Part shown: positions 24,577-36,546 of the stretch, in pieces
How positions within the stretch are numbered: the first letter of the stretch is position 1
Layout of the letters: each line of letters opens with the position of its first letter
Origin: Monocercomonoides exilis
Taxonomy: Eukaryota; Preaxostyla; Oxymonadida; Polymastigidae
Length of the DNA: 64,000 nt
Direction of reading: 5' to 3'
NCBI GenBank assembly: GCA_001643675.2
Contig: LSRY02000034.1
Location: 1,028,501-1,092,500, forward strand
Translations under genes and position numbers: made by a program
Notes under the pieces: model-generated
Databases searched by the model: none
What the model saw: the letters and a program-made list of their open reading frames with translations, nothing else
Told to the model about the DNA's origin: nothing

Positions 24577-25905
24577 TTAAACATTGACATAATAATCAGA
24601 AACATACAATGATAACATATTATAAGAATATTTTCCATTCAGTAGATTAAACGTTACACGAAGACTTATTACACAATCTTCATATCCCTCTTCTTCCATT
24701 TTTTCGAGCATCTCAATTTTCGTTGTCTTTCGTTTTGCTTCCTCAATATCTCTATCCATCTTTTCTTTCAATCTTTTCGAAATATCTGAAAAGAACATTA
24801 GACTTTTCCACAATTTTTCATCCTCCAATGTTGGTTGCTGAAGATTCTCCAAAAAGAAATCGAAAACACCTCCTTTCAGCAAATAACCAACGCATTCAGT
24901 TGCACAAAGCGCCATTCCATAAAAAAAGGAAAAGCATCTTTCATATAATTTTTGCTCATTCTCTCTTGCAACTCTGAACAACGTGACAAGATAACGAATC
25001 AGCCCAATTTGTTCTTCATTCCACAAACCGTACATAAAAAAGATATCTGAAAACACATTGAACCACCGTTTAATTATACGGTCATCTTTCATTTCTGTTC
25101 TTCTCTTTTGAGTCTTTTCTTCTTTCCCAATCCATTCAACACATCCCGTCAGCCCATCCAATTCTCTTTTAACCTCTCTTGCAAAATACAATTCGTTCAC
25201 AATAACTTTTTCCAAAGATCGATTGTTGTGCAATCTTGCAACCAAAAATTGCCAAGCGGACTGATATGCAAGGGGAGAAAGATTTCGATTTTCCTGGTGA
25301 AATATGATTATTACTTTGATCTCATTCAAATACAATTTTTCTGGCATTCTTTTTGTTTGAAAAAATGAGAAGGAAATAATTTACGTTCAAAATGAAATTG
25401 AAATCCTCAAACTTCACTTCCCCCAATTTGACTCAATGCGAGCAAAGCCATTTCCACTTCATTTTGTGTTTCCTTGCTTTCTTCTTTGTTTAATGCAACT
25501 TTCAGAAGACAGGACACGCATATTGAAAGCAGTACCGATGAGACCCGGTTGCTAAGCAAAATATAGCATTCGCAGAGATCAACAAGAAGTATTTCATTTT
25601 TTTCATCTTTCTTCTCATTTTTTTCTATTATCAATTCTTCAAATTTTTTGTTCAATTTAGAGAGACAAAATCCAGTACCACATGTTTCTTTCAACACTTC
25701 CAATATCCGACTTGCTTCAACAGCACGAGTGCGTCATTCATCAAAAGTTTCTTTTTTTCAATCATTTCAAAGATTTCATTGAACAGCTCAAACTTGAAAA
25801 TCGAAAAGAATTCTTTTTCTTTCATCTCTTCCATCACTCCATTCATTTCAATGATTTTCTGTTTTTGCTCATCTTCATTGCAATCTTTCAGTTCACAAAA
25901 TAATT
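24577..25905 (-). pseudogene. helical-repeat family protein (copy 2, frameshifted)
   Basis: Family hallmarks in order: CNEDEQKQKIIEMNGVMEEM (near 25860), MNDALVLLKQVGY, IIEKNEKKDEKNEILLVDLCEC, LLSICVSCLLKVALNKEESKE, then in exon 2 NLSPLAYQSAWQFLVARLHN, RSLEKVIVNELYF and MEEEGYED. After LLKQVGYWKC the frame hits TGA (about 25695), while the continuation (EVLKETCGTGFC) is in another frame, so a 1-nt indel breaks the gene near 25700. The intron is at the same place as in copies 1 and 3. An in-frame junction needs a GTGAAG donor near 25415 and an acceptor just upstream of KLYLNEIK. The 5' end looks like an AG acceptor at 25905, with no upstream exon found. It is adjacent to and co-oriented with copy 1, probably a tandem duplicate. 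Confidence 0.7.
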
Positions 25906-26514
25906 CTTAAAGACTTTTTTTAAAAAAATCATAAAAATACACAAACTATCACAACAGTAAATTCAAAAGGGAAGGTGAGCAAACTCGAAAACTTGTGCGC
26001 AATAGACTGTTTTTGTATTCCATCTTCGATCTTATTATCAGAGCCTGCTTTCATTCCAATTGTAAAAATAGAATGTTCAGTTTGCAATGAAAAGTGCTTC
26101 AAAAAAAAAAATGAAAACAAAATATAATCAAACGATGTGACTGCACTGGAAAGCAAAGAGTTATCAGCGCTAACCTCATTTGCTTTTTGGGATGAACTGG
26201 AAAAAAATTGGCCCATCGATCAATTTGCCTTTATTTTTGTTATGTTTAACTTTTTTTTTTTTAAAAAATCTTGATTCCAGAACATCGCAAAGTTTTGAAG
26301 AATAAAATTGCTGTTAATCAAATCAAATGACAGAAATAAATTTGGGCGATGAAAATGAGTGAGTAGTGTTTTTATTTTGACGAAGTTGAAAAATGAATTT
26401 TGAGACAGATTGACATGTCAGAAAAATATAATATTCTAATAAATGCTCAAAAGTTTATTTCTTGCACCACCACCACCACCACCACCGCCTCCGCCGCAAC
26501 CACCACCACAACCA

Positions 26515-26573
<59 letters not shown>

Positions 26574-27521
26574 GAAAAGACAAAAAATAAATAAATAACA
26601 AAAAATAAAATGAATATCGAAATTTATAACTCTGAAAACCTTTGGTGGAAAATCCGGAATGTGGTGAATAACCCGGATATCAGAAAGAAGCAATTGTCAG
26701 ATTTTTTCAACATAAAAGTCCACTGAATTCACAATTAATATGTCTAAATTTTTTTGAAAAGTTCCTTTTGTTTAATTTTCAAATAAAAAATACTCTCGAA
26801 ATAAGACTTTTCTGAATGAAAAAAGAGCATTTTTGTAAAGACATCTTACGTATGCATGCACGTATTTCGAAATAGAGAAAAAAAATGAGTTTAAAAAATT
26901 GAGTGTGTTTTGAACTCTCAAAGTTTTGGTTATTTTTTTCTCTTTGAAAAAACTTCATTGTCAATTTATCCATTTATTTCACACATATAAACTATCCTTA
27001 TTTAAAAAATCACTTAGAGAACAGAATAATAATAATAATAAATGAATATTATTTGGTTTCATCGATGTCCTTCAAGTTTCATAATGCACTTAACATACAG
27101 TGTAGCTTATTAACTTGTTAATCTTTACAAACAAATTTATTAAAATAAAAATTTTAACTGAAAAGAAGAAATGCTAAATTATGAAATGGAAGCTTACAAC
27201 TTCCGACTCAAAATATTTGCTTTAAAACAAGCAATATGATAATCACAAATAATAACAATCAAACTTGAGCTTACTGATAAATTGAAAACGTTGGAGGAAA
27301 AAAAATAGAAAAAGAAAAAAGAAAATAATTCTCAAAAACTAATATTTCCTGCAACGTTTCACAGGCCACAAGCTCGGAGAAAGCTGCAGCCAGTGTTGAA
27401 ATTAAGGTGAAGATAAAAAAATACTTGGAATAAAATTAAAGTCAAACAAACAAAAAAAGAAAAAATATATCTCAAAAAAGTTCTTGAAAATACAATACAC
27501 TTTAAAAAATACATCACAAAT
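25906..27521. other. intergenic, microsatellite only
   Basis: Apart from the CAC/poly-A block at 26465-26571, no gene or structure was recognised. A minus-strand frame at 25929-26216 has no motif. Confidence 0.4.
26465..26571. repeat. (CAC)n microsatellite followed by 56-nt poly-A
   Basis: Imperfect CAC/CCA trinucleotide array running directly into A56 (26516-26571). Confidence 0.93.
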
Positions 27522-30500
27522 TTATCCTTTCTTTTCTATATTTGGCAGAATTGATTGTTCCATCAATCCTTCTTTTGTTGCGGTTATTTGAACGTTTTGC
27601 TCGCGATCTTGAATGCCATCAAGACGCTGTTTAAGTTCTGAGAAAGACATATTTGGCTCTTTCTGCAGAATTTCAATCATATGCTTTGAAAGCCATCCTG
27701 TTTTTGTTCCATCACCAAACGAAAGTTGTTTAGCTGATTGATCAGCAGCAGAAGCGCCAATGTGAATGGCATTGGGTAGCTGCTTGTCTCTCCGCACATT
27801 TCTAAACTTTACCATTTTATCAAGATTGAACAACGAGCCTGCATGGCAGCACTCAGAGATTAGTACGATTCGGGTGTTTATTGAAGCTTTGTTGAGAATG
27901 AGATCGAACAAACACCAATCAATCACCATTCCTGAAAACACACCTCGTGCTGTTGATTGAAAAGGAAAATAATCGGAGAAGAGAGACGAGGGCAAAAAAA
28001 TATCTGCTTGTGAAGATGAAGCACTCAATGCAGTCTTGTTTGCATCAGTCATTTCAGTTGTGTTCAATTGAGCTTGCTCTTCTTTTTTTGGAAATGAATA
28101 AAATGAACTCTTTCCGCTTTCACTTAAGCCTGTTGGATCGGAAATTTCCCCTCCATGTCCAGAAAAGTATTGAACAAATTCACTTCCAGAATGATCAATA
28201 AGATATTCCATCCACCGATAATACTCAGCTGCCGAACAGTCACATGTATAAAAGATTACAAATTCCCTCTTTTTTAACAATTCGGCAATTAATATTCCAT
28301 TAGTTAGGGGACCAATTCCCAAACTATTCGATTGTCCTTCGTCAGGGTTGAGAAACAAAACAGCTAAACGATTAAAACGAAAATTTTTTGGAAGTTGTGC
28401 TTCGCAAATGCGCATCAGATTGATACATCCCAAAGAATCCAAACGCTCGAGGTATTTTGAATGCTCAGTGAAAGAATAATCAAAAGGACTTTTTTGTAAT
28501 TCGAGTAAATTTGCCCATTGATTTTGTTGTTGTTCTCTTTCAATTTGTGGAAATGATGCAATCATTGTCTGAGAGTTGCTTTGGGAAAAACATTGTGTGG
28601 AAATGAGAGGCTTTGCAGATGGTGAGGAGTTTTGAGAGAAATTACTGCTATGCATTTTCATTGATGTTGCACTTGCATCTGAAGCAGCAGAACCTAAAAC
28701 TATTTTGCAAAGTTGACTGGTTAAATCACTGAGCTGAATTTCTCTCTCTTCTTCTCCAAGACATCTAATGACTGGGGCCTTTAGTAATGCTGAGTTTGTT
28801 GTGGTTATTTGCGGATGCACCGAATCTTTCAAAGGCCGATTCAATAATTGCAAGATATCTTTCCATTGAATATCAACGCATTTATCAAGAATTGACACAA
28901 AACTGAAAAAAAATGAATCAAAATATTCTTCATTCGAAAAACTCTTCATGGACAATCCTTCTTCAGATGAACAAGCACTGATATGGATGGCATTCCAATT
29001 CGTTGCTCTTTCAATCATCAGCATCTCATCATTTTCATATTCCCTGCTCAATCCATCCTTTGAAAACTTTTCTCCTTCTTCAAGAAGAAATACATCGCCA
29101 GCATAAGAAGCTAGAGTTACAAGAACAATTCGTACACCAGCGCAATGTGGGTTCTTTTTAAACAGCTTGTGCAGAACATCCTCGGGGAGATAATCTTCTC
29201 TATTTCCAAGAAGAGGCTTTCTCATCCCTTTCCCAAAGAAAGTTGTTGTTGTTGTAGTATCAAGCCCAGCTTGAATAGCTTCCTTTTTCCATTTATCTTT
29301 TTCTTCTTCAGGCATGAAGCAAAGGGCTTTCTTTTTCTTTTTTTCTTTATTGTTCGTAGTTATTGCAACAACTTCTCCAATAAAAATTGATGCCAATTCT
29401 TTTTTAACAGTTCGTAGAAGCCATTCCATCCAGTGATAATACTCTGTTGCAGTTGGATTCACAAAATAAAGCACTCGATATCCCCGCTTTTGATAAAGCC
29501 GTGCAGTTTGAAGCGCTTGATTCATTCTCTCTTTAAACCATGTTTCCGGAGAAACCACACGTTTTTCAGATTCCTGTGGTGCTGCTTGTGGAGATGAGTT
29601 CGAAGCAGTAGTTGATGCTGAAGAAGAATTCGATGCGGAAGAAGACTTGTTGAAAAAATCACGAAATTTAGACATATCATTCGTGGCAGCTGCTGGCACA
29701 ACAAGGAAAATTGCACAAACATATCTGAGTGAAATTGATGGGAATGTTTTTGGAGTTATACGATCGAGATTGAAGAAGCCTTCTGAATCAAGTCGCTGCA
29801 AAAACGGATTCAACACAGTAAAATATTTCACAGGCTTCTTCATTTCGAATGAAAACTTTATTAAGCGAGAAAATTGTTCGTTGGAAGTGTCAGGAGAAGA
29901 GAATGAAGCATGACGAATGTGAAGTTGTTCTATATCGTTAAAGTCGTCATACACGTCGTTTTCTTCTTCTTCAGGAGAAGTTTGTTTCGGAGAACCCATC
30001 AAATTCAAATAAAACTTGTTTGTGATATCGCTAAGTTGAAGCTCCCTTTGAGATTTTGAGAGTTGGCAAACGACCCTTCCCTCAAGCAATCCATCAGCGG
30101 TTGCTGACAATTGCGGGTGCTGATCGGGTGGAATTAGTGGCTGCAGCGAACATAACAGCTGTTTATAATTGAGTTCCATATTTGCATCAAGCAGTTCAAC
30201 AAATTTCAAAGAAAATGAATCAATAGAAGAATCTTTGGTTATCATCAAGTTGATTTTTTCTCCAACATTGCAAGAGCCAATGTGAATAATTTTTGGAATT
30301 TGTTTGAGAGATTTATTCGAAAGTACTTCACAGTTATGTTGATCGACTATTGCTGGTTTTGTTGAAATTTGTCTAAGATTATAAATATCACCACTAGATG
30401 GTGCAGAAGTAATAAAAGTCAGCTTAGCAACTGAGTTTCTTGAATTTTTCGTAACAAGATGATGCAAAAATCCTTCTGTAATATTATTATTAATTCCAGT

Positions 30501-33500
30501 AACTTTTGTCCTTATTCCTTTTCCATACGGAACAGCTGCTGAAATTTGTGACGCACATTTCCCGTATTTTTTCTTCAGTGCTGCCAGCCACTCATCCTTC
30601 ACGCTCTCCTCCACAAAGCATAATCCACTTGACGTATTTGACGAGCGTAGTGTATATCCTCCTGATACATTAGTTACTGTCCCACAATAAATGCAAACAA
30701 GATCTGTCTGAACAGCATTCATCAGCCACTTGACCCAGCTGAGATATTCCGTTGCTGTGGGATGCATTGAATATAAAACACGATATCCTCTTTTGACGAA
30801 GAATTCAGCCAACAAAAGCCCACTTCCAACAGAATATGAATTCTCTAACAGTGAAGTCGATGCTGAAGAAGAAGAAGAGGAGGAAGAGGGAGAATCTGCT
30901 TGGTGATCCGAAATATTCTTTGTTGATGGAACCATAAAAATTGCACAAACATAACGAAAAGAAAGCAGTGGAAATGTTTTTGGTGTAATTCTGTCAAGGT
31001 TTATACATCCCATTTTATCTAACTCTCTTTCTTGTTCAGCGCAAATGGAGTCATAATCAACCGTCTGACTCATCTTCAATGCAAAGTCTATGAATTGCCG
31101 CTTGCGCTCGTCTGTGTTATCTTGCAATGCAAATTGCTTTGCTTGAAGCTCGAAGATATCATCATCATCTTTTTCTTCCTCCTCCTCTTCTTCTTCAATA
31201 CCTCCCACTAATTCAACAGATCCAACAGATCTTTCGCATTTATTAGACGATGGCTTTGGGCAGCCAAGCACTTTCATATGTAAATCATTTGTAATTTCTG
31301 TTGCTTGCAGTTCTCTTTCTTTCTTAGAAAGAAGAGGAAGCACAGGTAATTCTTCAAGAATGCAATTTGTTGAAGTAATCTCTGCATGCTGTGAGTTCCC
31401 CAGCAGCAGCTGGATGTGCGAAGCCATTTCTTTCCAGTCAATCAGCGGGTCAATTTCCAGAAGAGATAAAAAGTGTTTAGTGAAAGAATCTTCTTTTCCT
31501 CCATCAGGCTTAAAACTAACGTAGCGCGACTCATCTGCTCTACACGATGCAATATGAATAATGTTTGGTCTCGAAAAATTTGAGTCACTTGAAGATCTTT
31601 CGCTCAAAGATGACAAATGACCATCTCCAGAGAATTGAACCAAAGGACGAGACGTTGTTTTGTCTTTAGAATCGTCTGAAGCAGCAGATGCACTGACGCT
31701 CTCATCAATCTGCGACAATCCAAAAATATCACCCACGAAAGACGAGCAAGTAATTAACACCACGCGCAATCCTGGTCTGGGCTTATTCTTCATTAAAAGC
31801 TCACGCAAGTTGCGCGTGCGGATGTAATCGCGGCAGCCGATGCTCTCCACCTGCTTCCTCATTCCCTCTCCCTTCAGTTCAGAAACTATTCCTATTTCTC
31901 TCCTTTCACTTCTCATTCGATTTATCCATCTGTCTTTTTCCTTCTCTTCCATAAAACTCAATGCCATTTCTTTATGATCTGAAGTATTCGTATCAGCAGA
32001 TGCAGAGCCCGGCTGCGACGAAGATGGCTTCTTTGAATTGTGAACACAATAGACAGCAATACCAACGTAGACAGAAACAAAGTCAACTTGCACATTCTGA
32101 AGAAGCCATTCCATCCAGTGATAATATTCTGTTGTCGTGGGGTCTGCAAAATATCCAACACGATAGCCTCTCCCGACAAAAAGCTTTGCATAACTCATTC
32201 CTTGTTCCATTGCTGCATTCCCCGTCTTCTTCATCTTGTTTTTTTCTTCCGCATCGACAGACTTTCCATCCGAATCGGTTGCATCATCTGGGTCAAGATG
32301 GTGTCGGGATGTGACAATAAACACAGCTGCAAAGTTTCCAAGACGGAACGAAGAGAAAGCATCTAAAGAAAACCTGTTGAGGTTTATGCAGCCCATTCTG
32401 TCAAGCTGAACCATGTATTTTGCATAAGGAGATGGATAATCAAAGGATTGTTGCATTTCTAACAGAAAGGAGATTTCTCGTTTCAGTTCCTCTTTTCGTT
32501 GTACTGAAAAAGATTCAAGAATGTTTTGCGTTTTTTGTTCACTTTTCTGCTTCTTTTTTTCTTTGTGCAAGCTTTCCTCTTCATTCGCATGACTTTTTTC
32601 AATCGTATTTGTGGAAGAATGCTTTTCGGGTATTTTTTCGTCCAATGTTGGATTTCGATTTGGTTGCCCCTTTCCAGATATTTCTGCAAATATGGCTCTA
32701 TTTTTCTCTCTCAGCTTGTCTATTTCACTTGCATTTCCCCCGCTTTTGTCTCTTTCCATCGAATTTAACTCTTTTTCTTTTGATTTCTTGCTATTTTGTA
32801 TTCTCTTTTCATCTTTTGTTTCATTGTTTGTTTTCCTTTCTCCTTTAAATTGCTCTGCTTCTTTTCTTTCATCCATGTCTCTTTCTTTTTTCTCTTTTTT
32901 CTTGCTGTCACTCAAGTTTGAAAGATAAATTTGAAGATCTCCACCAACTTTAGGTTTTTTTGAATCAACTAAAATGCTACTATGCTGCTCTTTGTTTTCT
33001 TCATTACTTTCTTTTTTATCTTCTTCCTTCGGTTTTTGTGAAAAATCCCCGCTATCACTTTTTCCTTTATCTAAATTTTCTTTCCTTCTTCGGAATCTTT
33101 CCCGATTTGTGTAAAGTTCATATGTCACATCATCATCTGAATCAGGTTTTGCGGGATTATTATCAACATTTTGATCATTGTTACGCTTATTTTCCTTTTT
33201 GCATTCACCAAAAGTTCCGCCTTTGTTCCCAATCTGACTTCTTGCTCTTTCATCTTTCCCTGTTTTGTTCTGTTTGTCTTCCCTCTTCAATTCGCATGAA
33301 GAAGATGCTTTTGTTGCTTCTGGAGCATCCGAAGATTCTTTTCTCAGCCATTTTGCTTGGCATCCGTTGAAGTGCACATCAAATAATTTCTTTGAGAAGA
33401 ATTTTGTGTTGCACATGCAGCAGAGCAGATGAGTCTTATCGGAAACTGGTTTTTCTTCTGTCAGCTGCACTTTTCTTTTTGTGCTTTCCTGATTCCTTTC

Positions 33501-34374
33501 ACGTTGTTTATCTTTCCTTTGGCTGCTGCATTCATCGTGTTCATCGTTTGACAATGGAAGTACTGATTTGCTCGGAACAGACCGCAAGCTGTTTAGAGAA
33601 ACATCTTGCTTCACTGTAACTTCATGAGCAGATGGCAAAGTTGGAAACGGAAAGGAAGGTGAAGGTGATGATGAGTGAGACGAGTTAGAAGAAGATGGAG
33701 AAGGCAGTGCTTGATTCTCCGTACGAGGAATACGTGTGCGAGCATGATGTTTTTGCTGAGTTTCAGTGTCTGCATTTGGAATTTGAGAAGTTTTTGTTGT
33801 TTCAACAGTAGTCTTTGTTGGAATGTGATTAGCAATGTCTGCAGAAGATGTTGTTGGCTGAGGGGAACGTGGTGTTCTATTGGCTGGAGTGCGAAGGCCT
33901 TGTTGAATGCGATTTTCGCTTTCTCCTGTTTTTGCTCCTGTTTTAAAAGTTGCCTTTTCATCTGTGATTTCTCCACTGGTTTTTTCTGGCTTTTCGTGTT
34001 TCTCCTTCTTTGCTCCTTCTTTTCTCGCTGAAGGTCTGCTATCTATTTTATTCTCTGTCAGTCCACCATCGCAATCACTAGAGGATGTGCTATCCGTTGT
34101 ATGCGTTTTTGAATACTCCTCTTTTGCCTCTGAAGTTGCTCGTCTCTTTTTAAGTGATGGTGCAGGAACCCTCAACTGTGGCGAATGCGAAGACGAAGAA
34201 GAAGAAGAAGAAGAAGAAGAAGAGGAAGAGGAAGAAGAAGAGGAAGAAGAAGAGGAAGAAGATAAAGAAGAAGAAGAAGAAGAAGAAGAAGAAGAAGAAG
34301 AAGAAGAAGAAGAAGAAGAAGAAGAAGAAGAAGAAGAAGAAGAAGAAGAAGAAGAAGAAGAAGAAGAAGAAGAA

Positions 34375-34409
<35 letters not shown>

Positions 34410-35589
34410 CGATGATGATTCTGTATCATCTGAATGCACAGTATGCTCCAATGGAAATCTGAATGTTCTGAGCCTTTCGCTAAGCTGAGATAGTGTTGGC
34501 CGCTTTTTTGGATTCTTATTGCATTATCATGTTTTTTAACAATGAAAATTCAAGATCATAAAAAGTGAATTTCTGGTTATAATCCTCTAAAATGTTAAGA
34601 AGAATCAAACTTCTTCCAGAGCATCGATAAATAACTGCATCAGCGGTTCTGAAGGATCTGTAATATCATTTTTACTGAAATTTTTCATCGATTCTCTAAC
34701 TGCATCTGAATTAATTCCTGTAAAAATGGGTTTTTTCAAATGAGCATAGAATATCAGTGAACCTAATGAAAACACATCGCTTGCGATTGTTGGCCTTTCA
34801 TTTAAACAAATATACATCAAGATATTTTTTGTTAAAACATTCAAACCTACAACCATCAATTATCTCGGGAGCAATGAATGAGAATGTAAAAAGCGATGAA
34901 CGAAATGTTAGCAATAATGACGGAAAAAAGGATGCCAATCCAAAATCATCTTTTTTAAAAATAAATCGTCGGAATTTTAAAACAATTCAAACTTATTTTC
35001 ATATCCATGTTTTCATTGATAAAAACATTTTCAGGATGGAGTCTTCCATGCACGATACCACAGGAAGCAATGTAACTTAGTGCATCAATTGCTTGAATCG
35101 CAAATTTTAAGATGAACTGCAAAAAAATAAAATATTCAATTAAAATGAATTATCAAACTTTCGAAGAAATAAGTGTTGCAATTTCAGGGTTATTTATTGC
35201 TGCGAAAAGCGAAGTATCTCCTTGATCTTCTGTTAATGCGTGACACATACGCGCAGTAATTATGCACCGTGTATAACGAACAATTCCCTTGTTATGATAG
35301 TGAGTCAGATTTAAAAATTGAGATTTGTTATCCTTGTCTAAATTTATAGTTTCATGTTTTATTCGTTTCCAAATAGATATTTCGCCTGTTTTCGTATATC
35401 TCACTCTTGAAGAAGAACCAAGAGCTCCTTTTTTGAGAGAATTTACAACCTCATCTGAAAAAAAAGTAATTTTAATTTAAAAATATATTAACTTCATAAC
35501 CATAAATAAGAAAGATTATTTATACAATAACTTTCAGATTTTTTTTCTGGTGAATCCGTTTTAGCAACTTCACTCATGATCGTGCCCAT
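27522..35589 (-). CDS. protein kinase - zinc finger - tetra-caspase fusion
   Basis: Six exons: 35532-35589, 35159-35454, 34993-35116, 34847-34949, 34611-34794 and 27522-34514. All introns are GT..AG (77, 42, 43, 52 and 96 nt) and phases match, giving about 2,585 residues. Kinase domain about 23-270: P-loop GALGSSSRV (29-37), Lys49, catalytic loop HGRLHPEN (141-148; HRD Asp replaced by Arg), DFG (161-163), APE (186-188), SDVFSLG (199-205) and the closing KKRPT. Next, poly-Ser (about 285-365) and a C2HC finger (C620, C623, H636, C640). Then four related caspase-like domains begin near residues 950, 1420, 1835 and 2280. Domains 1-3 lack the His-Gly motif and the Cys-His context. Domain 4 has SGHGGE (His2375) and SECCHAGS (Cys2478), the C14-family dyad. 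Likely cytosolic. The kinase is probably a pseudokinase or weak enzyme, and only the last protease domain looks active. Function is unknown; a signalling-triggered protease is inference. Confidence 0.88.
34193..34420. repeat. GAA/GAT trinucleotide tract coding poly-Ser
   Basis: About 228 bp of GAA/GAG repeats grading into GAT repeats on the plus strand, read on the minus strand as TCT/TCA serine codons of the kinase-caspase gene. Length polymorphism is expected. Confidence 0.95.
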
Positions 35590-36131
35590 TTTTAAAAATT
35601 TTTCTTATTTAAAAAAATCAGACCTTTTTCGTCTTTGTCTATGATATATGCAAAGAACAAGTGATTGTAAATTGGGAAGTATTTATTTAATTTTATTGAA
35701 TCAAATATGAATATACTCAATCGGAATCTTGATTTCTTAAAAATTTTGTTATATGGGGCAAAATATTTTTTTTCCGACTTTTGTTCCACCTGTTATATAT
35801 TAAATTGTTTTCCATTCATTTCCAAAATAACAATAATATAATTTCTTTGGAATGAATTTCAACAACAAAATTTTAAAAGCTAAATAATAATAAATCATCC
35901 TGGAAAACTGATTCAGGACCAAGTTCCTGCAAGTTTTCCACAATTTGAAGAACAAATTTCATAGAAAACAGGATCGAATCAGTCTAGCCCTTAATCATTG
36001 AATAAAATGATATCATTGGGTGAGCAATAATTTACGGCAATTTATTTGTAAATATTTATTTTATTTTATGTTTTTTTCTGCATCATTTTCAATTTATTTG
36101 TCAAATATAATTTTTTAATTATTTATCACAA
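35590..36131. other. intergenic, likely promoter region of kinase-caspase gene
   Basis: AT-rich spacer upstream of the minus-strand kinase-caspase start codon. No recognisable element. Confidence 0.35.
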
Positions 36132-36546
36132 TTATGTCATTTTCAATTGAATCCATTGAAACAGAAAAAAAGAAAGCATTCCTTCAAACGTTTGTTCATC
36201 TTCGCTGTTTCCTTCTTTTGTGCCAATTGAATTACAAGAAATATAAAAATAATTAAAACAATAAGAATAATAAAAATTATTTGGGAAAGAATTGTCAAAA
36301 GGTGAATTATCGTTCGAATAACATTCCTGAGACAAACCTGAGCAACTGTCAGAGCCGCGCATATTAGAAAATGAATCAGAAAATACATTTTCATTTTTTA
36401 TATTAGATAAAGATTTATTATTTGAGTATTTTTCTATTAGCTTAACTGTATTTTCAATCCTATTTTTTACATTTCTTCCTAATTTACCTTTTTTTCATTG
36501 AAAATGTTTTCGATTTTATTATCTTTTCTTTCAAACACTTTCCCAT
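36132..36546 (-). CDS. small Asn/Ser-rich protein, unknown
   Basis: Proposed exons 36537-36546 (ATG GGA AAG T) and 36132-36487, joined by a 49-nt intron with the GTTTGA donor also used four times in the kinase-caspase gene. The product is about 121 residues: basic N-terminus, Asn/Ser-rich middle, and a Tyr/Phe/Cys-rich stretch near residues 75-90. No family recognised. A different frame of the same strand gives a hydrophobic peptide, but the chosen frame extends further without stops. The tiny first exon makes the start uncertain, and the segment could instead be the 3' exon of a longer gene. Confidence 0.35.

Noticed and set aside
34154-34488. Plus-strand frames of poly-Glu/Asp and poly-Lys opposite the kinase-caspase gene
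   Set aside because: They are antisense readings of the GAA/GAT microsatellite. The minus strand carries conserved domains and consistent splicing.
36143-36394. 83-residue hydrophobic peptide with apparent signal and TM segment
   Set aside because: A neighbouring frame of the same strand is open further upstream and joins a plausible first exon. The hydrophobicity stems from T-rich DNA.
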